In this document: positions 33,413 to 48,401 of the stretch, piece by piece | How the letters are laid out: every line of letters starts with the position of its first letter | Position numbering within the stretch: the first letter of the stretch is position 1 | Assembly: GCA_958295665.1 (NCBI GenBank) | Contig: OY282558.1 | Location: forward strand, 312,204,092 to 312,268,091 | DNA length: 64,000 bases | Origin: Tipula vernalis | Taxonomy: Eukaryota; Arthropoda; Insecta; Diptera; Tipulidae | Direction: 5' to 3' | Notes under the pieces: model-generated | Databases searched by the model: none | What the model saw: the letters and a program-made list of their open reading frames with translations, nothing else | What the model was told of the DNA's origin: nothing | Translations under genes and position numbers: made by a program

Positions 33413-36400
33413 AACTTCATAAAAAGTTGCTTGAATAAATTTTTCCGTGACCTATTATTCGGATCCAAGGGTCTAGAAACTCTCATACAAATTTTTGGAA
33501 AAAATTAACGTGCTTAAACAATCAGCATATTGTGTATAGAAAAATAGTTTATAATATACATTTACCATGTGTGTTTTATGGGAAGAAGCCTTTGAGTAAC
33601 AATTACAAATATTAAAATGAAAAATACTTTAATTTAGATTGTGACAAAATTGGCAATGTAGAAATCGAAAAATAGAATTTTCGTTTATCACAAAGCATTT
33701 TTTTGCTATGTACATATGTATATACTTCACAATTTCCATTTTGTATTGTATAACGTCCACTTTCGATATGTTTAAAACCAGTTCAAAACTTTTATGGCAT
33801 TATAAATATATTATCGGTTTACTATACATATTTACTTTGTCAATTTTATTTTATTTCTGACCTTTTGCTTCTATGGGCTATATTCGACAACATTCATGCA
33901 CACACCTAAATTCAACATGACATAACTCTTATAGTTTTCGAAATGAAAAGTGACATTAAAGAAGTTTCATCACAAAATCGCTCATGGCATTTCATAACTA
34001 CTATTAAATCATTTCGAAGCCCTTTCACTTCGGGAGCCGATCACTTTAATAAAATTACTTTAACAAAGCTACTAACAACGAAGATGGTCTTTTACCTTCT
34101 TTTTTTCCTAAAATCGTTAGATATTTTCACGTAAAAGACACATTTAATTTAAAAAAAAAACTTAAATCTAGAAAAATGTAATAAAGCCTTTTTTCTATAC
34201 CAAATATTTTTTTAGTTATTTATTATAAGTTGGTGTAGTCTTAATATTTAATAAATATTTAGTTAATATGTACGAACTGCAATTATTTTTTCAAATTATT
34301 TCCGTAATATATCGGAGTATAAGATATTTATATCATTTGCAATGAGGGCACATCTCTCCAAAAACTCCACTTTGATGTTTTGCTATAACGACGTCTGAAT
34401 CAAATTAAAGTCACGCACAAATGAAGTGTAGCTTTCACATTCATCGATGCCTATTACGGATGCGATGTGTTGAGATCTGCAGCCATAAAGACAGTAATAA
34501 GTTCAAAAATTTGAACAACCCTTAACAGCTGAGGTAGGAAGAAAGATTTGTTTTTTTTAAGAGTTTTTATTGTAAAATTTGAATCGAGAACTCTTACGAA
34601 GAAGACATGACGAATAAGAAAGAGACGAAATATTATATTATATTTCTGACGGTTTGTTCCTTTCTGTGCAAACAGGCATACGAAATTTATTAGTATCTAC
34701 AATTTTTTGTTCAAAATTATATCCTCTGCCGGGATGTAAATGTCGAGTATGTTGTTCTGAATTTCTCTGATTTTCCGCTATGTATATTAAATTGTTTTGT
34801 TCCCGGACATAAAATAGATAAATTTAATGAAAAATTTGAAGTCCACTTAACCTGAAATTCAACAGTTGCAATCTAAATGAGGTTAATGGGTTTCGTTTTC
34901 CAAAAATATGGTTTTGAGAAAGTATTATTAGCATATTCAGACGGTTTCTAAATCGGAAATATTCATGTTTTGCCATAAGTCATTATAATGGATACGAAAT
35001 AACACCCCCAAAATTATTTAAAACAGTTAAATTTTCTTTAAAATTAAGATTTAATTTAAAAATATTCTGGAAAATTAACATTTAGTTTTAAAATTAAAAT
35101 GGAAATTTCCATTTTCCAAAATATTTTAAAGTTAAATCCTTCCATTAATTATTGATCTTAATTTTTAACAAATCACTAAAACATTAAAACTATTAGAACT
35201 TTTTCCTCAAATCATTTTAGAATCCTATTTCCAATGCAAACGCCGAATTTTATCATAATCGGTTTAGGATAGCTTTAGTTTTACTCTAATTGGCCATATT
35301 CCAGAACTTCATCCAAAATTCATTTTTTTTGCACGTATTAAATTTCATTAAATTCGGTTCACACTTGTTCTTAAGAAAATAATTCTTTCGATTTATCGTT
35401 TAATATTCTCCGATTAATCAATTAATTTTAAACGGTCGATTAATCGATTAATCTAACCACGCCCTGCTAAAAACATGAATAAGCGAAGACTTTTAAAGAA
35501 CAAAAACAAAATGAAAGAATATTTATTTTTTCACCAATTTTTGACAAAGCATATCATACATCGTCAAATCCGGATTGCCATTTGTAATTTTATCAATTAT
35601 AATTATATAATTTTTAATTATCATCGAGCCAGAATCGCTTCTCTAGTAGCTAGAAGAATATTTCGAAGATTAGAATATTTCGTTACAGTGGGACAGGTAA
35701 AAACTTTACGAAATTGGAAATACTATGATAAACAGCAAAAATTAGATTTTTTGCTACAAATACAAATTAAAAATTTCCAATTAATAATTTCAAGAACTTA
35801 ATCTCAGAAATATGAAGCGCCATCAAATCTTTAATTTGAAAATTCTGAATTTTCGTTATTCGCACTTTCTACAGATTTCTGTTATCTCAGAACTTTTCCA
35901 TTCGCTTGAAATTCAAATGTTTAGTAGTAAATTATGTGAAATTAATTATGTTTTAAATCAACATTAAAAATTTCAAAATCCCATTCTATAAATTGTCCCT
36001 TCAAAGTTGTATAATACGCCATAAGTTATTCAATTTCAACTTTTAAACAAATCTATTTTTCAAAAAAGTTATTTAATATTTATAAGAGACGGTAGGCAGA
36101 TCCTGAATTCTTCTATTTATAATAAAAACAATTCGAACAAAATATTCGTCACATTGCTAGTAACCCTCTTTACCCGGATAAACTCCCTAGTTGAAGAGTT
36201 TATCTGGACTAAGAGCTTTACTGAAAAAACCAATGAATTTCTTTAAATATAAAAAAATAAAGTTCTACCATTTCCATTTAATAAAATTGTAGTAAACTGA
36301 ATTGAGTTAAACTATAGTAATTCGACTTAATCTGGGTAAAATATCTATAAAAACATGGCTTTGTCAAAATTTTGTTACTTTTTAAAAATCTTAAAACTTT

Positions 36401-36445
36401 TAGTTTACTCTTAAAACTTTCAGTTTTATAAATTGGAAGTACTTT
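33413..36445. other. AT-rich intergenic DNA
   Basis: No gene recognised over about 3 kb. One diverged inverted copy of the 105-bp repeat (see 37.64-38.46 kb) lies at about 35,205-35,310 with blocks AATCCTATTTCCAATGCAAA, TTTTATCATAATCGGTTTAG and GGCCATATTCCAGAACTTCA. A 108-codon frame at 35,475 is Lys/Ile/Asn-rich and unconvincing. Confidence 0.45.
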
Positions 36446-36447
36446 TA

Positions 36448-37475
36448 TTGGGTGTACAAATAAGTTTTGAGGGATTTACAAAAGATGGCGTTACTAATAT
36501 TAAATCGCATCGGACCATCTTGTACCTATATTCATGTTAAAGCGTCATCATTTCCTTCTGTAAATCAGTATGTGTTATTTCGCTGAATTGTAAATAACAA
36601 AATTTTGTGCCAGCTCTAACCATGTCAGTCTTTGTGCAAATAAAACGCAAAAATGCAGCTGATGGACATCAATTGCTGTATGAAACTTATGCGGAACATG
36701 CTCCATCAATAAAAACATTTCAGTACTGGTTCCGACGTTTTAAAAGTGGAGATTTTACACCAGTGCGACAAAGAACGCGACAGGAGGCCAGTAAAATTTG
36801 AAGACGCTGAGTTGGACGCCTTATTCAAACAAGATTCATGCTACACTCACGAGGAGCGCGCTGATACTTTGGGCGTGACTCAAGCCAAGAGACATCGAAC
36901 GCCGTTTTTTCACGTGCGAACAACTGCTTCAAAGACAAAACCGGAAGGGTTTTTGCATCAAATCGTGACGGGGACAAAAAGTGGATCCACTACGACAACC
37001 CAAAGCGCAGAAAATCGTGAGGTAAGCTCGGACATGCATGAACTTCAACGGCCAAAACGTAGTATTCATGGCACGAACTAATGCTGTGCATCTGGTGGGA
37101 TCTGTTCGGAGTAATCTACTATGAGCTACTCCAGCTTAACGAACATTATCAACAACAATTGATGCAATTAAGCCGAACATTGAGCTCAACCGTCCACAAT
37201 ATGCCAAAACACATGACAAAGTGATCTTTCAGCACGATAACGCTCGGTCACATGTTGCAAAAGTCGTCACGGCAACTTTCGAGACGCTTCAATGGTATGC
37301 CTATCCAATCCGGCTTATTCATCAAACATTGCTCCATCTGACTATCACTTGTTCTGGTCGATGACTCATGGCTTGGGCGAACAGCACTTCACTGCTTACG
37401 AAGAAGCCAAATATTCAGTGGATTCTTGGATGGGCTCAAAAGTCGAGGAATCTTTTCGACGCGGAAAAACTTGAG
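36448..37475 (+). pseudogene. mariner transposase pseudogene, 3'-truncated
   Basis: Begins after a TA dinucleotide with TTGGGTGTACAAATAAGTTT, a mariner-type inverted-repeat end. The ATG at 36,622 opens the HTH region (AADGHQLLYETYAEHAPS, FQYWFRRFKSGDF), followed out of frame by FEDAELDALFKQDSCYTHEE and LGVTQAK. The first catalytic Asp region is destroyed by a base loss near 36,970 (GACAAAAAGTGGATCCACTA remains). The second is readable as QHDNARSHVAK (about 37,229) and the third as IAPSDYHLF (about 37,328-37,355), the DD34D arrangement of mariners. Similarity ends at GSKVEESFRRGKT; the last ~40 residues and the 3' inverted repeat are missing. Confidence 0.9.
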
Positions 37476-37612
37476 GATTGAGTTTGGCGTGGAATTTGCG
37501 GTTGAGATGGAGGTTAAGTTGGGTTCCGTTCCCGAGTTGAATTAGGGTTGAGTTGCGGTGTAGTTGAGGTTGGATTAGGGTATAGTGAGTAGTTGAGTCG
37601 GACAGAAATTGA
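37476..37612 (+). repeat. GT-rich GTTGAG-type minisatellite, left block
   Basis: Degenerate repetition of GTTGAG/GGTTGA/AGTTGGG with strong strand asymmetry (G and T on the plus strand). It starts exactly where mariner similarity ends. Confidence 0.7.
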
Positions 37613-37639
37613 CGGAAATCGACGGGACCAAAAAATGGT

Positions 37640-38465
37640 TGGTTATTAAATCCAGCATTTCCAATGGAAATGTGATTCTCAAATGATTTTTAAACGAAGC
37701 TCTGGGATATGGTCAAGTAAGATGGAAGTTGGTTATTCCTTAATTGATTATGATGAAATTTGACATGTGCGTTGGAAATGGGATTCTAAAAAGATGTTTA
37801 GATAAAGTTCTGAAATATAGCCAAGTAGGATGAAACTTGGCTATTCCTTAACCGATTATGATGAAATTTGACATGTTCAAATAGGATTCTAAAATCATTC
37901 TTCGATAATTTTCTAGAATATGGCCAATGATGAAGAAACTTGGCTAATTCTTAACCGATTATGATGAAATTTGATTTAGGTGATGGAAATGGGATTCTAA
38001 AATGATTTTTAGATAAAGTTCTGAAATATGGCCAAGTAGGATGAACCTTGGGAATTCGCTAACCGATTATGATGAAATTTGACATATGCATTGTAAATGG
38101 GATTCTAAAATGATTTTTAGATGATGTTTTGGTCAATGGCCAATTAGGACGGAACTTGGTTTTTTATCAACGGATTTAAGTAAAAGTTTTACAGTTAAAT
38201 ATGATGAAAATTGACATGTGCCATGGGAATAGGTTTTAAAATGAGTTTTAGATAAAGTTGCTGCCATATTCCATAACTTCATTTAAAAATGATTTTAGAA
38301 TTCTATTTCCAACGCACATGTCAAATTTCATTTGTTGATTTTTTTTGGCTATATTCCAGAATTTTATCCAAAAATAATTTAAAAATCCCATTTCAATCAC
38401 GGATGTCAAATTTCACTAAAATCGGCTAAGAAATAACCAAGTTCCATCCTAATTGTCCATAGGAA
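37640..38465. repeat. ~105-bp tandem repeats, five direct then two inverted copies
   Basis: The block GATTATGATGAAATTTGACA recurs at 37,746, 37,854, 37,957, 38,065 and, diverged, about 38,198, giving spacings of 108, 103, 108 and 133 bp. Each copy also has GGAAATGGGATTCTAAAATG, TTTTTAGATAAAGTTCTG and ATATGGCCAAGTAGGATGAA. From about 38,265 to 38,460 the same blocks appear inverted (ATTTCCAACGCACATGTCAA; CATCCTAATTGTCCAT). Further single copies lie near 35.2 kb and 57.3 kb. Confidence 0.85.
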
Positions 38466-38639
38466 TAATTTGCTAAAGGTTCTATTTGAAATGTAAAAAG
38501 CTCAATTTGAATCGTTAACGATTCAATTTGAAGCATAAAAGGAACATAGTGAAATGTAAAGAAATATCTGTCCGTGTCCCCTCTAATAAAGTGTCAGGTT
38601 ATCTAAGGGAGGTTTTCTGAAATTGAAGTTGATTTTTGC

Positions 38640-39020
38640 TGACGATATGATGGTATGAAGGAATGATATTATGTTGGTATGATGGTAAGAGTTGAGCAGA
38701 GGGTTGAAATTTGGTTCGAGGTAAGTTGAGTTGAAGTTGAGTTGGGGTTTAGTTAGCCTGCAGTAGGGTTAAGTGAGTAATTCGGTTGGAAAATTATTTA
38801 AAAGTTGATTTGGAGTTAGGTTAAGGGTAGATTTGATGAAGTTGATTTGGAGTTAATTTGGTGATTGATTTCAGGGTTTGGTTGGCAGTTAAATTGGTGA
38901 TTGCGTTTAGAATTATGTTGCGATTGAGATGGAGGTTGATTTATATAATGAGTTGGGGGTTGAGGTGAATATTGACTTAAGAGATTCATTTCGGGACAGA
39001 TTTGGGAGTTGAACTAATCA
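38640..39020 (+). repeat. GT-rich GTTGAG-type minisatellite, right block
   Basis: Same degenerate GTTGAG/GTTAAG/GATTTGG composition and strand bias as 37,476-37,612, on the other side of the 105-bp repeat block. Sequences such as CAGTAGGGTTAAGTG superficially resemble TTAGG telomere repeats but no run of them exists. Confidence 0.7.
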
Positions 39021-42969
<3,949 letters not shown>

Positions 42970-42974
42970 ACGGG
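42970..42974 (+). repeat. Left target-site duplication of the BEL/Pao element
   Basis: ACGGG immediately left of the TG-starting left LTR, identical to ACGGG at 56,164-56,168 right of the other LTR. Five bp is within the usual size for BEL/Pao. Confidence 0.75.
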
Positions 42975-43030
42975 TGATTATTTTGCACAATGATGAGATA
43001 ATGATAAATTCTCGTTGCCAAAAACAAAAT

Positions 43031-43438
43031 TTATTTGTCAACGACTAACGTAAAATATACTCATTATACGTGTGTTTCTTCAATTATAATGATATACATT
43101 ATTCACTGCTAGTTTATCTAGTAGTCCCTTCTTCTATTATTCACTACTACCAAATAAAAATTTCATTTTTGGAAATTTTATCTAGTAGTCTCTTGCCATT
43201 TTCATTATTATTAAACTGAGATGTCAAAATGTCGACGGAAGTTATTTTAGGTTTATTTAAAGAATTTGATAATAAAACACAATTTTCTATCGGACGTGGA
43301 CAAAGTATCGTATTCTACTCGCATATAATGGCTATTATTCACTTAGATGATTTACGACACTCGCCTATCGGCTCGTGTCGGTAAACTTCATCTTCGTGAA
43401 TAACAGCTATCATTATATGCTCGTTGAATAATATACTA
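43031..43438. mobile_element. MITE-like insertion in the left LTR, with long hairpin
   Basis: Absent from the other LTR, so inserted after the element integrated or into one LTR only. Its right part is a near-perfect hairpin: CGCATATAATGGCTATTATT (43,320-43,339) continuing to GACAC (43,360) pairs with CGTGTC (43,373) through AATAACAGCTATCATTATAT (about 43,399-43,418), with loop TCGCCTATCGG. The left part contains direct repeats of the TATTCACT..TAG type (43,098 and 43,138). A 50-codon ATG frame starts at 43,230 (MSTEVILGLFKEFDNK) and runs through the hairpin. Confidence 0.7.
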
Positions 43439-43556
43439 TTCCAGGAAAATTGAAATAAAAATCCAAATTATTTTCCAAATTATGTTCACTTTTTTTATTT
43501 ACTTTTTAACAATTAAACCGCAATTGGCCTTACGTACAAAAATTTGTCTTATTACA

Positions 43557-43598
43557 GTGGGGAGTTTATTATATAGTAGTACATAATAAACTCCCCAC
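43557..43598. repeat. Perfect 16-bp inverted repeat in the left LTR
   Basis: GTGGGGAGTTTATTAT (43,557-43,572) and ATAATAAACTCCCCAC (43,583-43,598) with a 10-bp loop. The other LTR has only the right arm, and a different sequence (TTTATACTATATGTAG) on the left. Confidence 0.95.
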
Positions 43599-43935
43599 TC
43601 TCAAACAATAAGTATTATGTATATACTTTTTTGATCTACCATATTTACTGTGCGAAATCAAAGATTCACTCCCAAATTAGCTTTATACAATTGACTAGTG
43701 TCATCTATTCTAAATAATTTTAGATATTTATAAGTTATGATTATGGTAAGATTTTGGTACAGTGACCAATAATTAATGTCAAAATAATAATAATAATAAC
43801 AATGAATTAATATAGTGACAATTCAGATAAGTATTTTGGTAAATTTATCTTGATGAGTTTTTTTTTGTTTTTATATAATTTTATTTTGATGAAATTCCAG
43901 ACATTCTCCCGCCCATTGAGCATCATACATAGTGT

Positions 43936-44960
43936 TCAATTAATAGGTATTTGGACGATTTTGCTGACTGGCCTTTTTAATGTTGATTTTGATGTACGGA
44001 GTGTTACTACACGAACAAGGCCGTCTTTGCCAGGATGAATTTCAACAATCCGTACTTTCAACCATTCGCATGGAGGTGAGTTGTTCTCTTTCACCAATAC
44101 AATGTCATCTATTTGTAGATTGATCTGCTTTTGTTGCCATTTACTTCGTTGTTGCAACGTATGAAGGTAGTCGTGGGAGTAGCGCTTCCAGAAACTACCC
44201 ATGCGCTTGGTAATTAGCTTCCATCTTGAAAGCCGGTTATTTGGTACTGATTCCAAATCTTTTTCTGGTAGTGATGTTAAAGGTGCCATTATCAAAAAAT
44301 GCCCAGGCGTTAAAACATATATGCTGATTGGATCATCTGATTTGATGGTACATAAAGGTCGCGAATTGAGTATTGCCTCAATTTGACTTGTTAACGTAGC
44401 CATTTCTTCGAAGGTCAAATTGGAGTTTCCTGTTACACGTATAAGATGCGACTTCATCGATTTTAGACCGATATGTACGCCTTTACTTATTTAGCTCCTC
44501 TCCCCTTTTTGTTTGCTATTTTAATTGGCCCACAGAAGTCTACACTAACTCGACTAAATGGCCTGGATATGGTTACTCAAAACGTTGGTAAGGTGCTAAT
44601 TAATTGCCTGCTCGTAGCTGCTCTCTGCCGTACGCACACGTGACACTTGTGTGCAACTTTTCTGGTCATACTTCTGCCATTAACAATCCAGAATTTTTGT
44701 TTGAGTAGTAAGGATAACAAGGATGCACCAGGATTAAGATATTTGGAATGGTAATACGTGGCTATCATTTTACCTAGAATATGGGAGTTTGGCAAAATGA
44801 TAGGATGTTTTGTGTCATATGAACATTGAGCGTTCTGCAATCTACCACCAACTCTGAGAATGTCTTGTCCAAACGAACCCGATTTCGCTAGGTTTGTTAT
44901 TTCTTCCTTGTAGTGACTCTTTTGACACCATAATATACAAGCTCGTTCCGCCAATTGCAA
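43936..44960 (-). pseudogene. BEL/Pao integrase remnant with core deleted
   Basis: The N-terminal part (44,960-44,577) has the zinc-binding HHCC region: IATYYHSKYLNPGASLLSLL, FWIVNGRSM, KCHVCVRQRA. It is followed by VDFCGPIK (about 44,545), which holds the first catalytic Asp. The sequence then jumps to the region after the core, HLIRVTGNSNLTFEEMATL (about 44,450-44,395) and the C-terminal domain (ILNSRPLCTI, LTPGHFLI, DIVLVKENN, WLKVRIVEIHPGKDGLVRVV). The second Asp and Glu of the DD35E triad are absent, roughly 130 residues missing. The ORF ends at 43,936 next to the polypurine tract. Confidence 0.9.
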
Positions 44961-44978
44961 TTTTCTGATTGTGATGGC

Positions 44979-46575
44979 TCAATAGCTTAGTATACGTCGT
45001 AGCCAATAGCTTAGTATACGTTGAACTCTTCGCCAAGAAGAAATTCGCTCAAATAATTTTTTCATTGTCTCGTTTGATGTTTGGATTTGTAAACATTGTA
45101 ACCATTTTTTGCGTTCTTCTTCCATAATCTTTTCAGTATTTGATGGATATGTTGACCTTGTATTCCAGGATGATTCGTGATTTTTTAACCATTTTAGTCC
45201 GTGCCACCATAACTCGGATGATTTTAGTGCCTCTGGCCTACTAATGCCTTGACTTGCACAATCTGCCGGATTCTCGGTTGACTGTACATGATCACATTTG
45301 CTTCGTGGTAAAGAGCAGAGAATCTCCGATGTTCTGTTGGCTACAAATGTTTTCCATCGACGTGGTTTGGCTGACAGCCATGCCAATACGATGGTACTAT
45401 CAGTCCAACCAAATTCCTTGACTTCAAGTTGTTTAAACTCCTTTTTCACCTTGTTAAATAGTCTGCTCAATAATACCGTTGCACAAAGCTCCAATCTGGG
45501 TAGTGTGATCTGCTTTAACGGCGCCACCTTAGTTTTCGAGGTCAGGAGATTTACTTGGATATTTCCATTTGTATCCTTAATTATACTGTATATGACAGCC
45601 GCATATACTGCCTCGCTCGCGTCACAGAATCCATGAAACTTAATGCAATCAGTGTTCCATGGGATGTATCCTGGAATCTGGATTAACTGAAATTGTCCAA
45701 AATTATCTCGCAGTTGATGCCATTGATTCGGTATATCTGACGGTAGTACATCATCCCAACCTAGTTTCCATAACCATAATTTCTGGAAAAGTATTTTTAT
45801 TGTTATTATGGATGGAGCAAGCCAACCAAGAGGGTCAAACACTTTCGATGATTCAGATAAAAGAGTTCGTTTCATGTATTGAATGTTATTATTTAATTTT
45901 ACATTAAATTGAAGAACGTCGTTTTTAGGATCCCAAGCTAACCCGAGAACCTTAATTGTAGCCTGATTATCATCTATGGTGATTGGATCTGCAGCGTCAT
46001 ACAGTGCAGGAATGTTGGAAACCCATTTCCTCAGCGGAAAATCACCCGAATCTAGTAATAGTACCAATTGTTGCTTGAGGTTGACGGATTCATTGATGTT
46101 TGTTGCACCAGTCAATAGGTCATCGACGTAAAAATCCTTTCTGATGATATTGGCCAATCGCGGAGATGTTGATTCATTGTCGATTGCTAGTTGGCACAAC
46201 GATCGAATGGCTAGAAACGGTGCGGCCGACATTCTAGAAGTTACTGTTTGTAGTCGAAAATGTTCGATGGGCAAATCAGAGGATTGCCGCCAAACGATCC
46301 GTTGAAAGTTTGTGTCTTCATCTCGTACCTTTATTTGACGGTACATCTTCTCGATGTCGGCACTTATTGCGATTGGGTAGGTGCGAAACCGTAATAAAAT
46401 TGACCATAATGCTGGCTGGATCGTGGGACCAACCATTAAGTTCTCATTTAACGACATTCCATTTGAGGTTTTGCATGAACCATCGAAGACTGTTCTCAGC
46501 TTGGTTTAAGTGCTAGACGTTTTCAGAACTGCATGGTGTGGCAGATAACAATGGTGAGTATCGGTAGGTATCATT
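44979..46575 (-). pseudogene. BEL/Pao reverse transcriptase and RNase H
   Basis: A 492-codon open frame (46,457-44,979) plus a short upstream part. RT motifs: SADIEKMYRQIKV with the first catalytic Asp (about 46,355), FRLQTVTSRMSAAPFLAIRS, and the YVDD box in FYVDDLLTGATN (about 46,130-46,095). Then the BEL-typical VLGLAWDPKNDVLQF, SKVFDPLGWLAPSII and KLGWDD. RNase H follows with FCDASEAVYAAVIY (about 45,630), TLPRLELCA (about 45,505) and FGWTDSTIVLAWL (about 45,410-45,375), then ADCASQGISRP. The catalytic residues are all present; this is the best-preserved part of the element. Confidence 0.97.
44980..45026. repeat. 24-bp in-frame tandem duplication in pol
   Basis: CAATAGCTTAGTATACG occurs at 44,980 and 45,004, a 24-bp (eight-codon) duplication giving RILSY twice at the RNase H-integrase junction. 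The second copy ends in a TGA/TAG stop context that interrupts pol. Confidence 0.85.
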
Positions 46576-47244
46576 TCATCTTTCATTGATTTTTGCCATA
46601 TGACCTAATTGTAGATAAGTTTTCATGAAGTCCGAATACAGCATTTTATATTCATGATCTTTCAGCATTCGTCGTTCAATAGATTTCAACCTTTGAATAG
46701 CCATAGGTGCAGATTGACCGAGTACTGGAACAGACGCTTTGAATTGTAACGCCACCTTGTATCTACCGTCTGGTTCTCTTGTGAAGTTTGATTTAAAATG
46801 TTCTTCTATAGCTTCTTCTTCTTCGTTAGACTGCGTGTTGAGGGAATTATCCAATTCTTCACACTCGAAAAATTTTCGTATAATATTGTCAATACGGTCA
46901 TCATCTACTGTAATGTTTAGGTTATGTATACTGGAATTTTCGCTGTATGTCTCTCCTGATAGCACCCATCCAAAAGCTGTATTTTGTGCTATCGGGTTAC
47001 CATCATCCCCCTTTAAACGACCGTTTTCTAGAATTTCAAAGAACTTGTTAGATCCTAAAACAATGTCTATTTCATTTATTTTATCAAAATTAGGATCGGC
47101 TAATTGAAGGTTTCTGAGATAATCATAATTATTTATGTTGAAAGTTGCAACTGGGGAAATCGTGGTCAACTTGTTTAAAATAGACACATTCATTTCAAAA
47201 TTCCTTTCTGTATCAAACCGAGATTTTAGGACTATGGAGGTCAC
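46576..47244 (-). pseudogene. BEL/Pao protease C-terminal part and RT linker
   Basis: Carries the second half of the Peptidase_A17-type region and the start of pol: LADPNFDKINEIDIVLG and NTAFGWVLSG (about 47,100-46,945), an acidic stretch, FTREPDGRYKVAL (about 46,790), and AIQRLKSIERRML (about 46,710) followed by MLYSDFMKTYLQLGHM. A frameshift near 46,576 separates it from the RT frame. Its own N-terminal neighbour, the catalytic DSG half, is 6 kb away at 53.34-53.61 kb because of the insertion. Confidence 0.92.
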
Positions 47245-47896
47245 ACACTGAGAGAAATCGTATTCTATTATTAAGAATATCTAATACTCAAATGCACAAA
47301 ATAAAAATTTAACAATTTTCAAGTCTAAAATGCATCACATCAAGATCTGTATGCACAAATGAAGACGAAATGCCAATTTTTCTACACAATCGTGCTTTTA
47401 CAAATTGATTATTATATTCTCCATTTGACAGGATGCAAAAATACATAATTGAAGACTAGTACGCCGTAGTAGAGTATTACCAATTTGAATTGGAGACTTG
47501 TATGCTTCAAATGATAATTTTATCAATTTTATAAAATTATGCAGCATTTAGTCACGATTGAAGTAAAAAATTTGAAATTAAATTGAGAAAATTGGTTTTC
47601 TTGATTGGCCATTTTAATATAGTTTTGGTTTGAATCATTTATTCTCAAATAAATTCCATTGACAATTAATAATTTAAAAAAAACGTCACGAATTTTAGAA
47701 ATTATGCAACATTATTCTTGTTTTTGCCAAACTGTTAGAATCAAGTTAAGAAAACTAATGTCTTTCAATATTTGGCGAATCATGTTTACAGCATTGCTAC
47801 ATAGCACAACTGTGAACGTTTTCTTAAAACGTATTTCTATTTTATGATTAAATCATCATCAGTTTAGCCACAAATGAATAATATGGCATTTCTGGG

Positions 47897-48142
47897 GGCC
47901 TATTCTCGAATTTCACATCCATTTTCCACATGTGGACATCTGTCAAAGTTGTCAAAAAATGGTTCGAAAATTGTAATTCGTTTATAAAACACATGCGGCA
48001 TTGACATTTTTCTATATGGGGAATTTTTCCACATGCTTATACCCATTCGGAAATATTCCCTTAGTACCGAAAAAATTCAATTTTTATGAGTTTTGACAGA
48101 TGTCCACATGTGGAAAATGGATGTGGAATTCGAGAATAGGCC
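47897..48142. mobile_element. MITE with ~50-bp inverted repeats
   Basis: A 246-bp element: the left end GGCCTATTCTCGAATTTCAC (continuing ATCCATTTTCCACATGTGGA and CATCTGTCAAA) is inverted at the right as TTTTGACAGATGTCCACATG (continuing TGGAAAATGGATGTGGAATT and CGAGAATAGGCC). The arms match over about 50 bp with one or two differences. There is no coding capacity. Target duplication unclear because both flanks are G/C-rich. Confidence 0.9.
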
Positions 48143-48401
48143 ACCTGGCCTAATTTATTTAGTTTTACTTAATAATCATAAGTTTCTCAGTATACGCTTT
48201 GACAATTTATTACTTCAACAAAACAATGACCAGAACTTTGAGTCTATAATGACGGGTTTTGTGTTGATACTGTATAGGGTATAAGGGTTTATTTAGAATT
48301 TTTGTTAATTAAATTAGACGCAGTAACAATATTTTCCTTCTTAATAAATTATAAAGTTCCAAATAGCGTATTTACCTCATACTGCAGCACCGTATATGCA
48401 T

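Larger units (their letters stand above)
42975..43903 (-). repeat. BEL/Pao 3' LTR (left copy), carrying an insertion
   Basis: On the plus strand it starts TGATTATTTTGCACAATGAT and ends TGATGAAATTCCAGACA. It matches the LTR at 55,641-56,163 over its whole length, with few differences, except for a ~408-bp insertion at about 43,031-43,438 and a local rearrangement at 43,555-43,585. On the element's strand the LTR starts TGTCTGG and ends ATCA, following the polypurine-like AATGGGCGGGAGAA just after the integrase stop. The element runs on the minus strand, so this is its 3' LTR. Confidence 0.9.

Noticed and set aside
35475..35801. 108-codon Lys/Asn/Ile-rich frame
   Set aside because: Composition is that of AT-rich noncoding DNA and no family is recognisable.
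37560..38780. TTAGG-type telomeric repeats (GATTAGGG, AGTAGGGTTAAG)
   Set aside because: Isolated occurrences inside degenerate GT-rich repeats; no TTAGG run.
45298..47107. Plus-strand frames of 82-122 codons over the BEL pol
   Set aside because: Antisense shadows of the well-supported minus-strand RT, RNase H and protease region.
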